DNA of 64,000 nucleotides from NCBI GenBank assembly GCA_964304625.1, contig OZ199840.1, forward strand, positions 3,472,001-3,536,000, in the 5' to 3' direction. The first letter of the stretch is position 1. Each line of letters starts with the position of its first letter. This stretch comes from Kudoa neothunni (Eukaryota; Cnidaria). The translations under genes and the position numbers were made by a program. A model generated the notes under the pieces. The model had not been told where the DNA came from. It ran no database searches and saw nothing but the letters and a program-made list of their open reading frames with translations. Positions 50,261 to 62,515 of the stretch are shown here, piece after piece.

Positions 50261-51659
50261 TTAAGAAGTTCAAGACGTTATTCAAAACTAGACAACAAAG
50301 TTTCAAGGAACTTAATTCTAAAAATTCGTAATTTAGAAAAACTGTTAGAGAAAATAATATGATAGGTTTAGTATTTGATAAGAAAAATGATTTATTTTAT
50401 CTAAAAATGAGTTTGAATTGTTCTGAAAAAATTAATGGAAGAAATATTTTTCATATTTTTAAATAAAAATATTAGAGCACGGCGAATCTCCACAATAAAT
50501 TGGTTTATTAATGGAAATAAATAATTTTTGTGCCGTCCAAATTTCTTGTCATTAACCTTCTAAGGAAAATGCGACAGATTTCTATCCCATTATTATTTGG
50601 AGGGTGGAAATTTTTCAGCCACTGAAAAGGTTAATGATGTTAAATTTTGGCAACAATTTTAAATTATCGATAATTTCACATAAACAAGTCTTAAGTCTAT
50701 TAGGCAATAATGCAAAATATCCATATTATCGTCTGAGATCTGGAATATACGGGACTGAAAAGTCTCTTAGACACATCCAAAAATAATACATTAATCCCTT
50801 CAATTTACTCCTAAATGGGGTAAAATTATAATATTTTAAAGTAATATCATGCTGAACATTGTTAAAAATGAAATAAAGGATAATATCATTTTAGAAGAGC
50901 ATAAAAAATAGAAAAATCTGTATACATTAATTTATAAAACGATATTTGTTAACTTCTCCGGGACAATGCGAGGTCATTAACGAATTCAACCTGCTCATTT
51001 TTTATTTTATCATGTATGTTTTGATCTCTCCTGCTGTTAATTTTCCTTTTTCACTCTTAATATCTGTTAGCGTTTTTTAAAATAATAATTAATTTATAAA
51101 TTAGTAATGATTCTTATTTTTTGGTTTAAGTACAGCATTATTTTTAAATTTTATCAAATTTAAAGAATAATAAATTTACACTTTAATATCATCATAATTA
51201 ATAATCCACTAATATTATTAAAATATATGAATAGGAAGTTGAAATCATCATATTTCTAACCTAAATAACATTTACAATTGCGCGGATGTTCATTTTCAAT
51301 TTGGACATTACCTAATTTTCATTTATACATAACGATTATTTTTTAAAAATTTCTATACTTAATTAATTTTATCCCTTCGTTATCCTTATTATGGACTGGA
51401 AATAATCAGTCATAGCCAAACCAATAATCAACTGGATATTAGGATCCGTTTCAATCGCCACTTTGGTTTTTACACAGCAAACCCAGATCAATACCAACAT
51501 GTTTTGAGGACTACGAGAGGATTAAATATAATAAGTAATGGATTTGTCATTGGAATTCACTTTTATTTTGATAGTGTGCAAAAATAGGTATGATTCTAAT
51601 GTGAATATTTTCTATGGATTACGTATAATGACAACTGAGATGATTAAATAAATGATTGT
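50261..51659. other. AT-rich intergenic
   Basis: No feature supported. Confidence 0.35.
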
Positions 51660-53100
51660 CTCAAATATGAAAATATCGAGAACGATTTAGAACTTGAAGG
51701 AGATTTGTCGGATGTTTCTTCATACAATGATATTTCTGAGTCATTAATTAGATGCGACCATTAAAATTTCCATCTCTGTCAGAACTTGAGTGGGAATTGG
51801 CGGAAGGAACCAAAACAGAAACCAGCTTTCATAATAAAATGAATATTAAACCTGATCTTATATAAAGTTCCTAATGAAAATTTAATTCAATAACAGATTG
51901 TCTAACGCTCATTTTTGTAGATCTAATTACGTAAAAAATGGTAAGTTACACTATAACTATTGGACAAAAAACTTGAGATAGATGAACAAAAATCAATTTT
52001 TATGAATAAGCTTAAAACTTTTTAAGGTGTATTGATGGCATCTGATAGATACGGGAAGAGAAAGTTATCTTTTAATAAATTTGGAGCACGAATTTCACGT
52101 TTAAGCAATATTTTTATCCAACTCCTCCACTAACAGTATCAGTTTAATTTGATTTATCTTACTTTTCAAATCAATAAAAAGAAACTTGTTTATTGAGGAT
52201 ACGCGATCCTGAAGATAATCTAGGAGCTGTTCGCCAAAATTATTCGTCTGGAATGTTCGTAAACGTTGATCAGCGGATGGTCATTTTTTAAAACAATTGT
52301 CCTTTTCATATCTTCACCAATGATAACCTCGAATGTTATGGCATGAAAATAAGGATGGAAGCCGATGTAAAAAACTCTTTTCTACTAAGAATTTAACCAT
52401 ATCTGAGAAACGTTGGGGGTAGAAGAGAAATCAAACAAAGAATAACGGGAATAAAGGACTTAATTGACCCTACTAAGGAACGTGCCGTGGGTTGGTTACG
52501 AGCAATTTTTTACTTCGGTTACTCTAGAATTATTTCTATTAGAAAAAAATGCCATCGTGACGAATTATCTAAGGCGAAATAATACTTCTTTCCATAAAAA
52601 TCTAGATTTTAAAGGAAGTCAAGAGTTATCTTAAGTTTTTTGTTATTTTGGCCATATTATCCTAGTTTTGTATCTCCCTAAAAAATTGAAATATTCTACT
52701 GCCATTTGCCAAGTATAATGACTCAGAAGTCGAAACAGAGATAGAAAGGAAACACAAATTATAATCCATTAGAACCAACCGAAGGATGATGTATATAATG
52801 AGTAGCAATAGCCTAAATTATACTAATGTGCATGCTCTAACAGAAGATGGTCTTTTTTCAAACTGATTGAAACTGATACATTAAATTCGTTCACGATATA
52901 AATTGGAAAATATCCATATTGAAGAAAACGTGATTTTAACCACAGGAATAATTTCATTCGAGAGTCGGCTACATAGATTGGTCACGATGAGAACTTTAAT
53001 TCGACAAAATTAACTTAATCATCTTAACACTCATTAAAAGAGAGGTTTTAAAATCTTTAATAAGTGATTTCGAATTCATCTAATTAATGTTTATTCAGAA
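51660..53100 (+). pseudogene. decayed piggyBac transposase, fossil 1
   Basis: Broken frames keep the family's order of landmarks: an acidic start (LEGDLSDVSSYNDISES near 51690); a VDQRMV..F...CPF segment near 52265, in place of DEQLV.FRGRCPF; YGMKIRMEADVKNSFLLR near 52345, in place of YGIKIW..AD.K.GY; and GGRREIKQRITGIKDLIDP near 52415. Many stops and indels; old. No TTAA-flanked TIRs were found. Confidence 0.6.
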
Positions 53101-53864
53101 ACAGAGCTGTTCGTTAATAGAAATTGTTGTTATTTAACGCCAAAGGAAAAATTATAGGAAGATGGAAATCCAATGTGACAATTATGAAAAATACGTTTTG
53201 CATAAATATAAAAAACTTTCTATACATTGTGTATTGTAGAAAATTTATATTAGTTTTTGTCTGAAAGCTTATACGTTATGTAATTATTTTTTGTTTTCTT
53301 CATATAAACCTATATTTTGGCCTGTTAGTATTGATTATACAAATTAGGATTTTAAATATTAATTTTCTGCTTAAGTGAAGATTTTTAATGCTACATTTAT
53401 GATGTAAAATTATAAGAAACGATGATTTAATTCTACATCAAAATAATATCAGCCCAAATATTTTTATTATAATTTAACGCTCCAAGTAAACTAAGGTGTG
53501 TTTCCACCCCAAATGATTATTGATTATTGGGGTAATTTTTATCATCATAAAAATGAATAATATAATTCACGTTTCTACTAATCTTCTATACTTACGCAAT
53601 TTATAATAATCGGAAACAAAATTTTATTTTTTATCAAAATAATTAACTCCACAACCACCTCAAAATATAATCAGGGTGTATCAACGTACCAACATCACAA
53701 ATTTTTTGGATAAATCGTTAAATAACTTTTCAGATAACAAAAACTAATTTAACATAGTTAACTCGAATGAGAGAAATGTAATGGGTGCTTGTGATTGTAT
53801 TGGTAATTGTTCTAACACTGACCCTTTAAAATTATCATTTCTCTCTTGTTGATAATATATCATC

Positions 53865-55850
53865 AGATAATGATGATGATGATGATGATGGCATCACAAG
53901 ATTCATTATTTGATAAAAGTGGAGTGTTATGAGCAGTTGAAACATCCATAACTTATATAGCATTAACAGAAAATATTATCAGTCATCATCCAGATCTTTA
54001 TCCCTTCATATCTCAAAATATTAAAGAAGCGGTTGATACTTTCAAGTTGTTATTTAATCAAGATATGTACAATTTTATTATAAAATTCACAAATTAATAT
54101 GGCGAAACAAAGCTATAGTTGCACTGAAGCAAAATTAGACAGAGTCGGACTTGATGGTCTCACTAGATACTTAACTTTAATGGGCATCCATAGAGACAAC
54201 AAAGATCTCGCTAAAGAATTATTTGAATCAGAGGAAGGCCGAAGAATATATCACGATCTCTTTTCGTTAACATAATTTCGACAAATTATACGAACATGTT
54301 ATATCGATGGCTCAAAAACTAGAAGCCTGATAACAGTTACGGACAAATTTTGTCATACCCCTGATCTTTGGAAAATTTGGGTTGATTTACTTAATCGTAA
54401 CTTTCGCCCATATGAAGATCTGTGCATCGATGAACAACTTTTTGCAGTCAGAAGTCGCGGCTAATTCAAACGGTACATACCAATGAAGCTTACCATGTAT
54501 GGGATTAAGTTTTCTTTATTAGTTCATCCAGAATCAACATATATTCACAATTCGTCCATCTCATCTACTTAGGTGGACAGTCTCATAATGACACAACAAT
54601 CGTCAATGTTGGAAAAAACATTTTTTGTAGTTTACAGAATCATTCTAAAACTCTTGGGAGTACATAGTTTCTGGCACATTTTCACGTCAGTTGAATTAAC
54701 CGATGGATTGTTAAATAGAAAACTTACAATTATTGTAACAACGAGAGCAAACAAACGTTATATTCCATTTTATCTACACCTTCAAAAAAAGAATGCTCTG
54801 TAATCATCTCCTCCCGTATTTTATTAGAAAAAGATAATATTAAGATTTTTTCAGAATGAGAAAACTGTATGTGTGCTTTTCTCTGCTTCATGTAACATCC
54901 ACAGTGCAACTGAAGCACCATTTAAAGCTGACCTCGTAATACAGTATTAACATAATAAGGGGGTTGACACAATCACAAGATGGCTGGCGTCGATAAATGT
55001 CAGAAGAGTAGTAATGGCGAATTATAAATTGTGGGCCAAGGTTAGGGAGACTAAAGTATTGCGTGGCTTTAACCCCCAAGCATTAATGTTGATTTTATTT
55101 CATCAATGACATCATCCGAATACCATATCATTGAATTTTTAAAGATCAGGGACATTTTAAAACACATATACCATTATATAAAAGTTGTAGAATACAAAAG
55201 AGCGTCATAAAATAACACAACCCAAAATACACAGACTCTCGTCGCAAAAGAATGTCAAAATGTCACCTAAAATGAATTATTTCTGTAGAACTCAAATTAA
55301 AGTTTCCAAGATTTTATCAAGTTGTGTTACACATGAAGCATTGTGCGACCAAGTTTCAAGGACAGGTATAAATTTTCTTTATACAAAAACTATTAATAGT
55401 TGGTACCATTATTATAGTGGTGTTTTCTTTATAACGATGATAGAAAACGATTATAAAATTGATGGTATTGGTTAGGTAACTCAAATTAATGAGTCATTGA
55501 CGGCTAAAGCGAAAAATAGCGTATGAGCATGATCAAAGATGAGGTGAGTTTTGATGTATAAGACATTAATGAAAACAGAGAATTTGTGGTAATAGTAACA
55601 AATACAAGATAGAACTGAGGTTATGCATCTATGCTGTGTGGAAAGATCTATTAGAAAGTTGAAGCATCATCCACTTTATCAACGAATAAGAAATAATGAA
55701 ATAAAAGATATCCTAGTGGATTCTTCTCATCAAAATACTACAGTGAATCAGTCAAAAAATGTTAGGGCACAGCACTCACGAATTAGAGTGATTCCAGGTT
55801 AAAAGGACTCCGGGCTTACGCAGCTTTTCCATCCGCTGAAATGAGTTTTG
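53865..55850 (+). pseudogene. decayed piggyBac transposase, fossil 2
   Basis: It begins with an Asp run (GATGAT repeats at about 53869-53889). A block near 54340-54530 reads DKFCHTPDLWKIWVDLLNRN and then LCIDEQLFAVRSRG, FKRYIP and YGIKF, matching the conserved piggyBac core around the first catalytic Asp; KGGVDT near 54960 gives the third Asp region. A cysteine pair CDMCDRYDK near 55940 could be the C-terminal finger, but in that case the element extends somewhat further. The frame is interrupted many times and no target-duplicated ends were recognised. Confidence 0.75.
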
Positions 55851-56029
55851 ATTTTATTTGCTCTAAAATTTTTTCTGAGCAAATTTTAATCGAATATATA
55901 AAGATTAAACATATTTTAAAACCAACTATTCCTAAATGTGACATGTGTGATAGATATGACAAAATAATTATAAATCCGATGACATCTGAAAAACGCTCTC
56001 TTGTACTCATTATTTCGTATATTTTATAA

Positions 56030-58070
56030 AATTGTGTTCCGTTTCTTAAATAAATAATAACCTGGAAATTTTTGTCGTCTATTGTAACATAATAAAGGGT
56101 TCATGCTGTCCCCACTTTTGTCGAAATATGATTTGGTCAGAATTTATAAGTCATTTTTTGATGCTGAATTTATATCAAATAATATTATTTTTTAAGTAAT
56201 AACATAATTGTAAAAAAAAGAAAAAAAAATGAACCGAAGATAATTCTATATATGCATTAAAATATGGCGAAAAAGTGCGTATTTGTCTAATTAATAATAA
56301 ATTGGGAGTATATTTTCAGTCAGATGAATCAAAGCCTTATTATACATAGATTGTATCCTTGGATTTCATTGAAATTGTCGTTAAATTAAGTGTTCAGCGA
56401 TTAACCTTAATGCAAACATTGTAATTTTATTTTGTCTAAATATTATAATTATTTACGTTGATACTGAGGCGATTCAAATATGTTGATGGGGAAAAGTGTA
56501 TCAAAGTATACGCCGGATAAAGATTTTGATCTGAACAAAAAAATTATTTACTTCTATCTCTACATCTTTTTCTATTATTTAACTCCATTAAAAAATGTTT
56601 CACAAATTTGTTGAGTCGGGTAAAAAAATAAATTTTATCAAAGAGATTATATTATTTAGAGTTAAATGTACACCTCAAAGTTGATAATTAAGGTCCGGTA
56701 TTGATACATACCTTCCCAGGAATGATCATGATTTTAATTTGGTTAATCAAAATCGTTCAAAGTATAATACTTTAAAAAATTTTTAGTTTGATTCCTTCTA
56801 TGGATTGACTTTAAAGAATAATATAATTTCCGATGTTTTTAAGAATTTGCTCAATGTTGAATATTTCCCCCACCGAAACTGGGAAGGTCGCTCTAGTGCT
56901 AGTTATCAACTAACAGAATGTTTTTTCCTCCGAGTTGGCTCGACATTCGAAGTTAGGAAAACCCTTTGATGTTGGATACATTTCTTATTTTTTACTCTCA
57001 TGAAGTTTTTGAAAGCAGGTGACATTATGCCACAATCGTTTTAATTAAGTTCAATCTATAGAGAGAAACCCATTCTGTTGAAACTCTTAGATTCATCTTA
57101 TTTCACACCAAGCTGAATTAGTTATAATTTTTAACAAATTAATCTAGATCTCTTAGAAAATTTGCTACGTTGAATTTCTGAAACCTGTGATCGCAAAAGT
57201 TAAATATACGCCAAAAACTACACAACTATATTGTATATTTTTCGCCAATTTCAAACACGCTCATTTCTAGGAAAATTATTATACTAAGTAATTTTATTAT
57301 TTAATCTTCACAAATTGTATTAAAAATAAAACAAAAAATTCATGTGATATTCCGCGTAAAAGCTCGAAATTAAAACACACAGCTACCCAACTACAAGAAT
57401 TCAAACGTGGAGGGCGGATCTCACTAAAGCCCCTTGGTCATTCTTTGATAATCCCCAACCTCCAAATCAAAGTAACCCCTGTCAAAAGCATTATTGAAAT
57501 CCGTAGAACAATCTTAAAGTCAATATGTGTATTGTTGATGATACTGTAATTATTGTTTTGAAAATGGACTGAATAAATGCAGTTTCCAAACCAAATGAAG
57601 GTTCTGCATTCAATCAATAATCGATTCGAATGACACTCTCATTGTGGAAATTAATATTAGATCATATATTAAAATAAAATAACAGCAATATCCGCGAGCT
57701 TATCGATATCAATACACGTCAATCTCAACTGTAAAGATTAAATAGGAGCAGGTATGATATCCGTTCGTTTCTCGGTAAATGTCGCATGGGAGATTAATTC
57801 TGCGGTTGATATTAATTATTTATTTTGATTGTATCTATGGAACTTTTTTATAATTTAAATACTATTCAAAAAAATTCATAAATCTCATAGTGACAAATAG
57901 ATTATTGAAAATAAATGAGTAAACAAGTTAGATCAAATACACAGTACAACTGATGGATTAGCGTATTTCACTGAATCCGTCAACGTAGAATCATCTTATT
58001 TTGACTATAAGCTGAGTCGGTATTGGAGTAGGAGAGAAAGTTCCACACATTATATTGTTGATTGAAGGTG
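56030..58070. other. intergenic, upstream of the ABHD17 gene
   Basis: AT-rich with a slightly less AT-rich patch at about 57400-57490; no exon seen. Probably includes the ABHD17 promoter. Confidence 0.3.
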
Positions 58071-59039
58071 ATGAGTCGTAGCATTATTGATAATGATAAT
58101 GAGGATCAAAATGAGTTTGACACAAAAAAATTCTCACTTTCAGGACTTTTGAGGCTGTTCTGCTGTCCTCCATTACCATCTAGTATAGGAAATAAGTTGG
58201 CATTTTTGAAAATACCTCCAACCTATTATGTTTCTCGAAATCCCGACGGCGATGGATACAATTTTCATTTGAAACCTTCGAGTGGATGGGAGTTGTCACA
58301 TCGCGATAGAAAATACACCATGTTTAATTATATCAACTCACGAAGTGGAAACAAATTAGCATCGTTATATCTAAAAATTTATGATACTCCTGTCTACACT
58401 ATCCTATTCAGTCATGGTAATGCTGTTGATATTGGAAATTCGTGTGGTTATTTGATTGAGTTGGCGATTCGTCTCAAAGTGAACATATTCTGCTTCGATT
58501 ACAGCGGTTATGGGTTGAGTGAGGGTGTTGCTACGGAAAAAAATGTTTGTCTCGACATAAGAGCTGCCTGCTCCTTTCTCCAGTCCAGATACGGCATTCA
58601 TCCGAGAAACGTCATTCTCTATGGGCAAAGTATTGGAACAGTTCCTACCATTGATCTTGCTACGGAAAAATATTTTGCCGGTGTAATTCTTCATTCTTCG
58701 TTGGCATCTGGATTGCGTGTAGTGTTTCCTAATTTGGCTCGAAATTTGTGGTGTGATGTGTTCAAAAGTTCATCCAAAATATCCAAAGTACTCTCACCCA
58801 CACTGATTATACATGGTCGTAAAGATGATATTGTGAGTTTCTCTCACGGAACTCTCCTCTACGACCTCGCTACCAATCCGGTTAGACCGCTTTGGATCGA
58901 TGAGGCCGGCCACAATGATATCGAATTCTTCCCTGATTACTACGTTAGATTGAAAGAATTTATCTATGAAGATCTTCCTGGATTTGCTGTTCGACTTGAG
59001 AACCCCTCAAACGAACAAAGTCAAACCAAACTATCCTAA
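58071..59039 (+). CDS. ABHD17: ABHD17-type alpha/beta hydrolase (protein depalmitoylase)
   Basis: Intronless, 322 residues. ABHD17 proteins remove palmitate from cysteines of membrane-attached proteins such as N-Ras and PSD-95 in vertebrates and sit on membranes through their own palmitoylated N-terminus. Here the N-terminal LLRLFCCPPLPSSIGNKLAF (residues 26-45) matches that cysteine segment. The alpha/beta core follows: FSHGNAVDIG (oxyanion region), FDYSGYGLSEG, and the nucleophile elbow ILYGQSIGTVP with Ser187; Asp252 in HGRKDDIVSFSHG and His281 in AGHNDIE complete the triad. The first about 20 residues are an acidic extension not seen in vertebrate ABHD17. The ATG at 58071 is chosen; an in-frame GTG/TTG just upstream is not needed. 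All catalytic features are intact. Confidence 0.95.
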   Translation: MSRSIIDNDNEDQNEFDTKKFSLSGLLRLFCCPPLPSSIGNKLAFLKIPPTYYVSRNPDGDGYNFHLKPSSGWELSHRDRKYTMFNYINSRSGNKLASLYLKIYDTPVYTILFSHGNAVDIGNSCGYLIELAIRLKVNIFCFDYSGYGLSEGVATEKNVCLDIRAACSFLQSRYGIHPRNVILYGQSIGTVPTIDLATEKYFAGVILHSSLASGLRVVFPNLARNLWCDVFKSSSKISKVLSPTLIIHGRKDDIVSFSHGTLLYDLATNPVRPLWIDEAGHNDIEFFPDYYVRLKEFIYEDLPGFAVRLENPSNEQSQTKLS

Positions 59040-62000
59040 GTAGTGATAATGCCTGTATTTGTAAACTCGATGGATATTTTTTATGGTGACTACCTTGTTG
59101 TTATTAATTATTTATTGTGGGTTTTATTTTTGAGCGTTTGTGAAGTACCGACTACCATTAATTCTGCTTATTCCATATTAATGACGAATATTAACTTTAA
59201 TTTTTGTTTTTGAATTTTTTGTCGTTTAATTTTCCTTTTTCTAGTAGGTACTGTAAGTACTTACTTTAAGATTCTATTCGTATTTACTCACATTCCCTAG
59301 TGCAATAATGTTTAAATTTTATCTTTATAAATTTTTTATAGAATTAAATTTTGCAAAATATTGATTAAATAGCTTCCAATATGTTAATTATTCATGAAAA
59401 TATAGTGAAAAATTTAATAATCTATAGATAATAACTTAATCCACTTGTGTTATAGAATGTCTTTTCCGATATTATTGGAAATGGTTTTAGTCTTGAAAAT
59501 GGAACATTAGATGGAGAAGTGATGATGTTGATAACAATATTGTTAATAATTGAATAAAACGAGTTTATTAGAAGACATGATAAAAATAAATACGTTTTAG
59601 AAGATACTACCACGTTTAAAGGCAGTTGGCTTAAGGAAAGTTGCAATAAGGGGCTAACTGAGCTTTAAAAAACTAAAACAATTAACGAGTGAGTCATCAT
59701 GTAACAAACCGCTCTTTTTGAAAGGAATAATCATAATTTATATTTTTGGTAATGTTAAAAGGTTTTCCTTTTAGCTTTTTAGAATCAACATTTTATTGCA
59801 AAATATAAAGAACAAAAATCTGTTGTATTCTGTGCTTTTTTTTGAATAGATAGATGAAAACTAATAACGAAAATATTCATAGAAGAAGAAAAAATAACTT
59901 TAATTTTAATATTAATCCCCTTCACTTACTCATTTATTTGTTACATTTAATAAAATCGAATTCTATTTACTTTAAAGAGCCATTGAATGCTTTGAAACGT
60001 AAAATCTTAACCCTATAAATATTCCAAAGATTGTCTATTCGAATATCTAAAACTATTTCTGTATTTTCGAAGGAGAAAAATTTCGTTATTTTAGTTAGTA
60101 ATATCGATCAATTCTGTAAACTATGCTGTAAATGGTTTTGGAGCAGTTGAATATTCGACTATGAAAGACTGTAATAAGAGCTTAATATTTAGCGCAGTAT
60201 AAACTTCTCTCCTTAGTATTATCAGTAAACTTTACAATAAAAATATAATATCGATCATAAAAATATTTTATTCTTTTTTATTACATAATTTAATTTTTAA
60301 CGTTTTAAATTAAAATATTGGCGTAAAATTATAATGTTTAATAGTAATTAAATATAACAAATTCGCAATAGTAGAATGATGGCTGTGATAATGCAGGAGA
60401 GAGAAAAAAGCTTGTATATTGTAGGAATGATCCTAATATTAGTGATTAGATTGATTTTTCCAGTAGCTCAGCTAGAGCCTCTCAATAATATTAAGAAAAT
60501 TTGAATTAATGATGCTGCAGTGACGATTTTCTCATTATATCTCCTCAAGGAAATTCTGTGTGATGTTATTGAAAACAAAAAATTAACACTTTTTAGTAAT
60601 AAAGTCTTTATTAAATTTTCAGAATTTTATTAATTTCTTTTTATTAAGTATTTTTTATTAATTCACTTGAATTTGTATGGTTAAAGTAATTTTATATTAA
60701 TTAAATTTCTTACCAAAACTCAATACATTAATATTTAATAATTCTTCGTAATATTTGAAGCGATACTCATATTTAAACTCGTTTAATGTGCAAAATAAAA
60801 TAAAAATAGTCATATATATTAGATTAATAAAAAAACTAATTCTACGATAACACTAATAAAAAATTGTAATCAAATCTTGAAAAATAAATATTTGTTTTGG
60901 AAATTAAAAAAAATAAGAAAAAATACCATTATGACTTACGCAATAAAGTCAATTTAACTTATATCTCAGGTAGTTAATATCAAATTGAATATTATCATAT
61001 GAAATTTGATAATTGTTTACGTTCAATAATATTTATTTTCCAATCTAAATAAAAGTTATTACGTTACGTTTCTTTAAATAAATAATGTATTGGCAATTGA
61101 ATAACGTAGCGATTAAAACTCTGGAAATTAATTGACAATGACAATCAATACATTAAGGACTTGATAATTTTTTGAATATCAAAAAGTACGAACTCATCTG
61201 CATGGCAACTAGTTGATTTAAAAATGGGAATCTTCCTCTAAGTTCCTATGACACATACCAATGGATCCAATCAGTTGTCATACCAGGTAAAAACTCCTGG
61301 AAAAGAGAGCTCCTATCGAAAATATTCAAGGAGAAATTCAAACTAGTGATAAAGTAATTCCAAATTTGCATCTTTTAAGTTTCATATATTATTTTGACAT
61401 TAATTATTCACTTATTGCGAAAATATTAACTATCTGTATCACTGAATACCCCAGTATTTCCTAGTTTGGTGATAACTACGACATTTCGAAAATTTAAACC
61501 TTCAAAACCCTTGTTGATTAATGATTAATCGTAATAAAAATATATATCAAAATAATCGTATGATGTTATGTGTTTATTAAAGGAGATAATCAATAAAAAC
61601 AGTTATTTTAACAATAATTTCAAAAAGTTTTTCCCCAGCGAATTTATATTTAAGTATTGCATTGGGTAACCGTTAGTACGCACTTACATCAATATGATGT
61701 ATTCAAAGTTTATATTAGGTGATGCGTTCGATAATGTTATTATGTTTGTAAAAAGATAAGAGTCTTTAAAATAACTTTGAATTAAACTAAGAAATTATCA
61801 ATCTATTGTATCACGTGACTAATCGATAATACTCACATTTCTCGACCAAACCACGTAGATTTTATTTGGGATTATTGGAAACGAGGGTAAAATTTAAATT
61901 TTAAAAGTTTAATTTTTTTTAAATATTGGAAATAATGGAAAGTTATTCCAAAATGTATCTAAAGAGTAATAATAGTCGGCATTCGACATTTTCCACTGTA

Positions 62001-62164
62001 TTCAAATTAAATAGCAAGGTGAACCTTTTTAAAATTTGTAGGGTCAAAATATGAAAACTTTTTTTTCGTGTAGTGATAAAAATAATTAAAATTTATAATT
62101 TCGTAGGACCGACTATACACTAAATTTTATCCCAATGTAAAAAGACTTAAATATTTTATCAGCA
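59040..62164. other. AT-rich intergenic
   Basis: Includes the 3' flank of the ABHD17 gene; no other exon, RNA gene or paired repeat was supported. Confidence 0.35.
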
Positions 62165-62515
62165 AATAAATTTTAATTCTATCGGAAAATACTTCACATC
62201 TTTACTTCCTCTAGCTCTGATTAACGCTTCTCCGGAGATAACATTTTCTCTTCTGAAATTATTGGAAACATCAGAAGAAATAGCATGTAGTGCTCTACAT
62301 TGGATAATCTAGTTCTAATGAGGAGATTTTTCAACACATCGACCAAATGATGTCATAAATTTGAATTTTCTGAGTAAATTATAAATTAACGTAATATTTA
62401 CACATATAATTAAATATTAGTTCCATTTTTACAAAAAATTATGATTTTTTACGGCAAAAATTTTTCCGTAAGTCCAACTTGTGTTGGCAACGCTGATAAC
62501 AACTAATGACACCTG
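62165..62515 (+). repeat. dispersed repeat, copy 2
   Basis: Homologous to 35225-35575, same orientation, with many substitutions and small indels, so the copies are old. Confidence 0.55.

Noticed and set aside
53869-53889. GATGAT microsatellite as a stand-alone repeat.
   Set aside because: It sits at the acidic N-terminus of a piggyBac fossil and is better explained as its Asp run.
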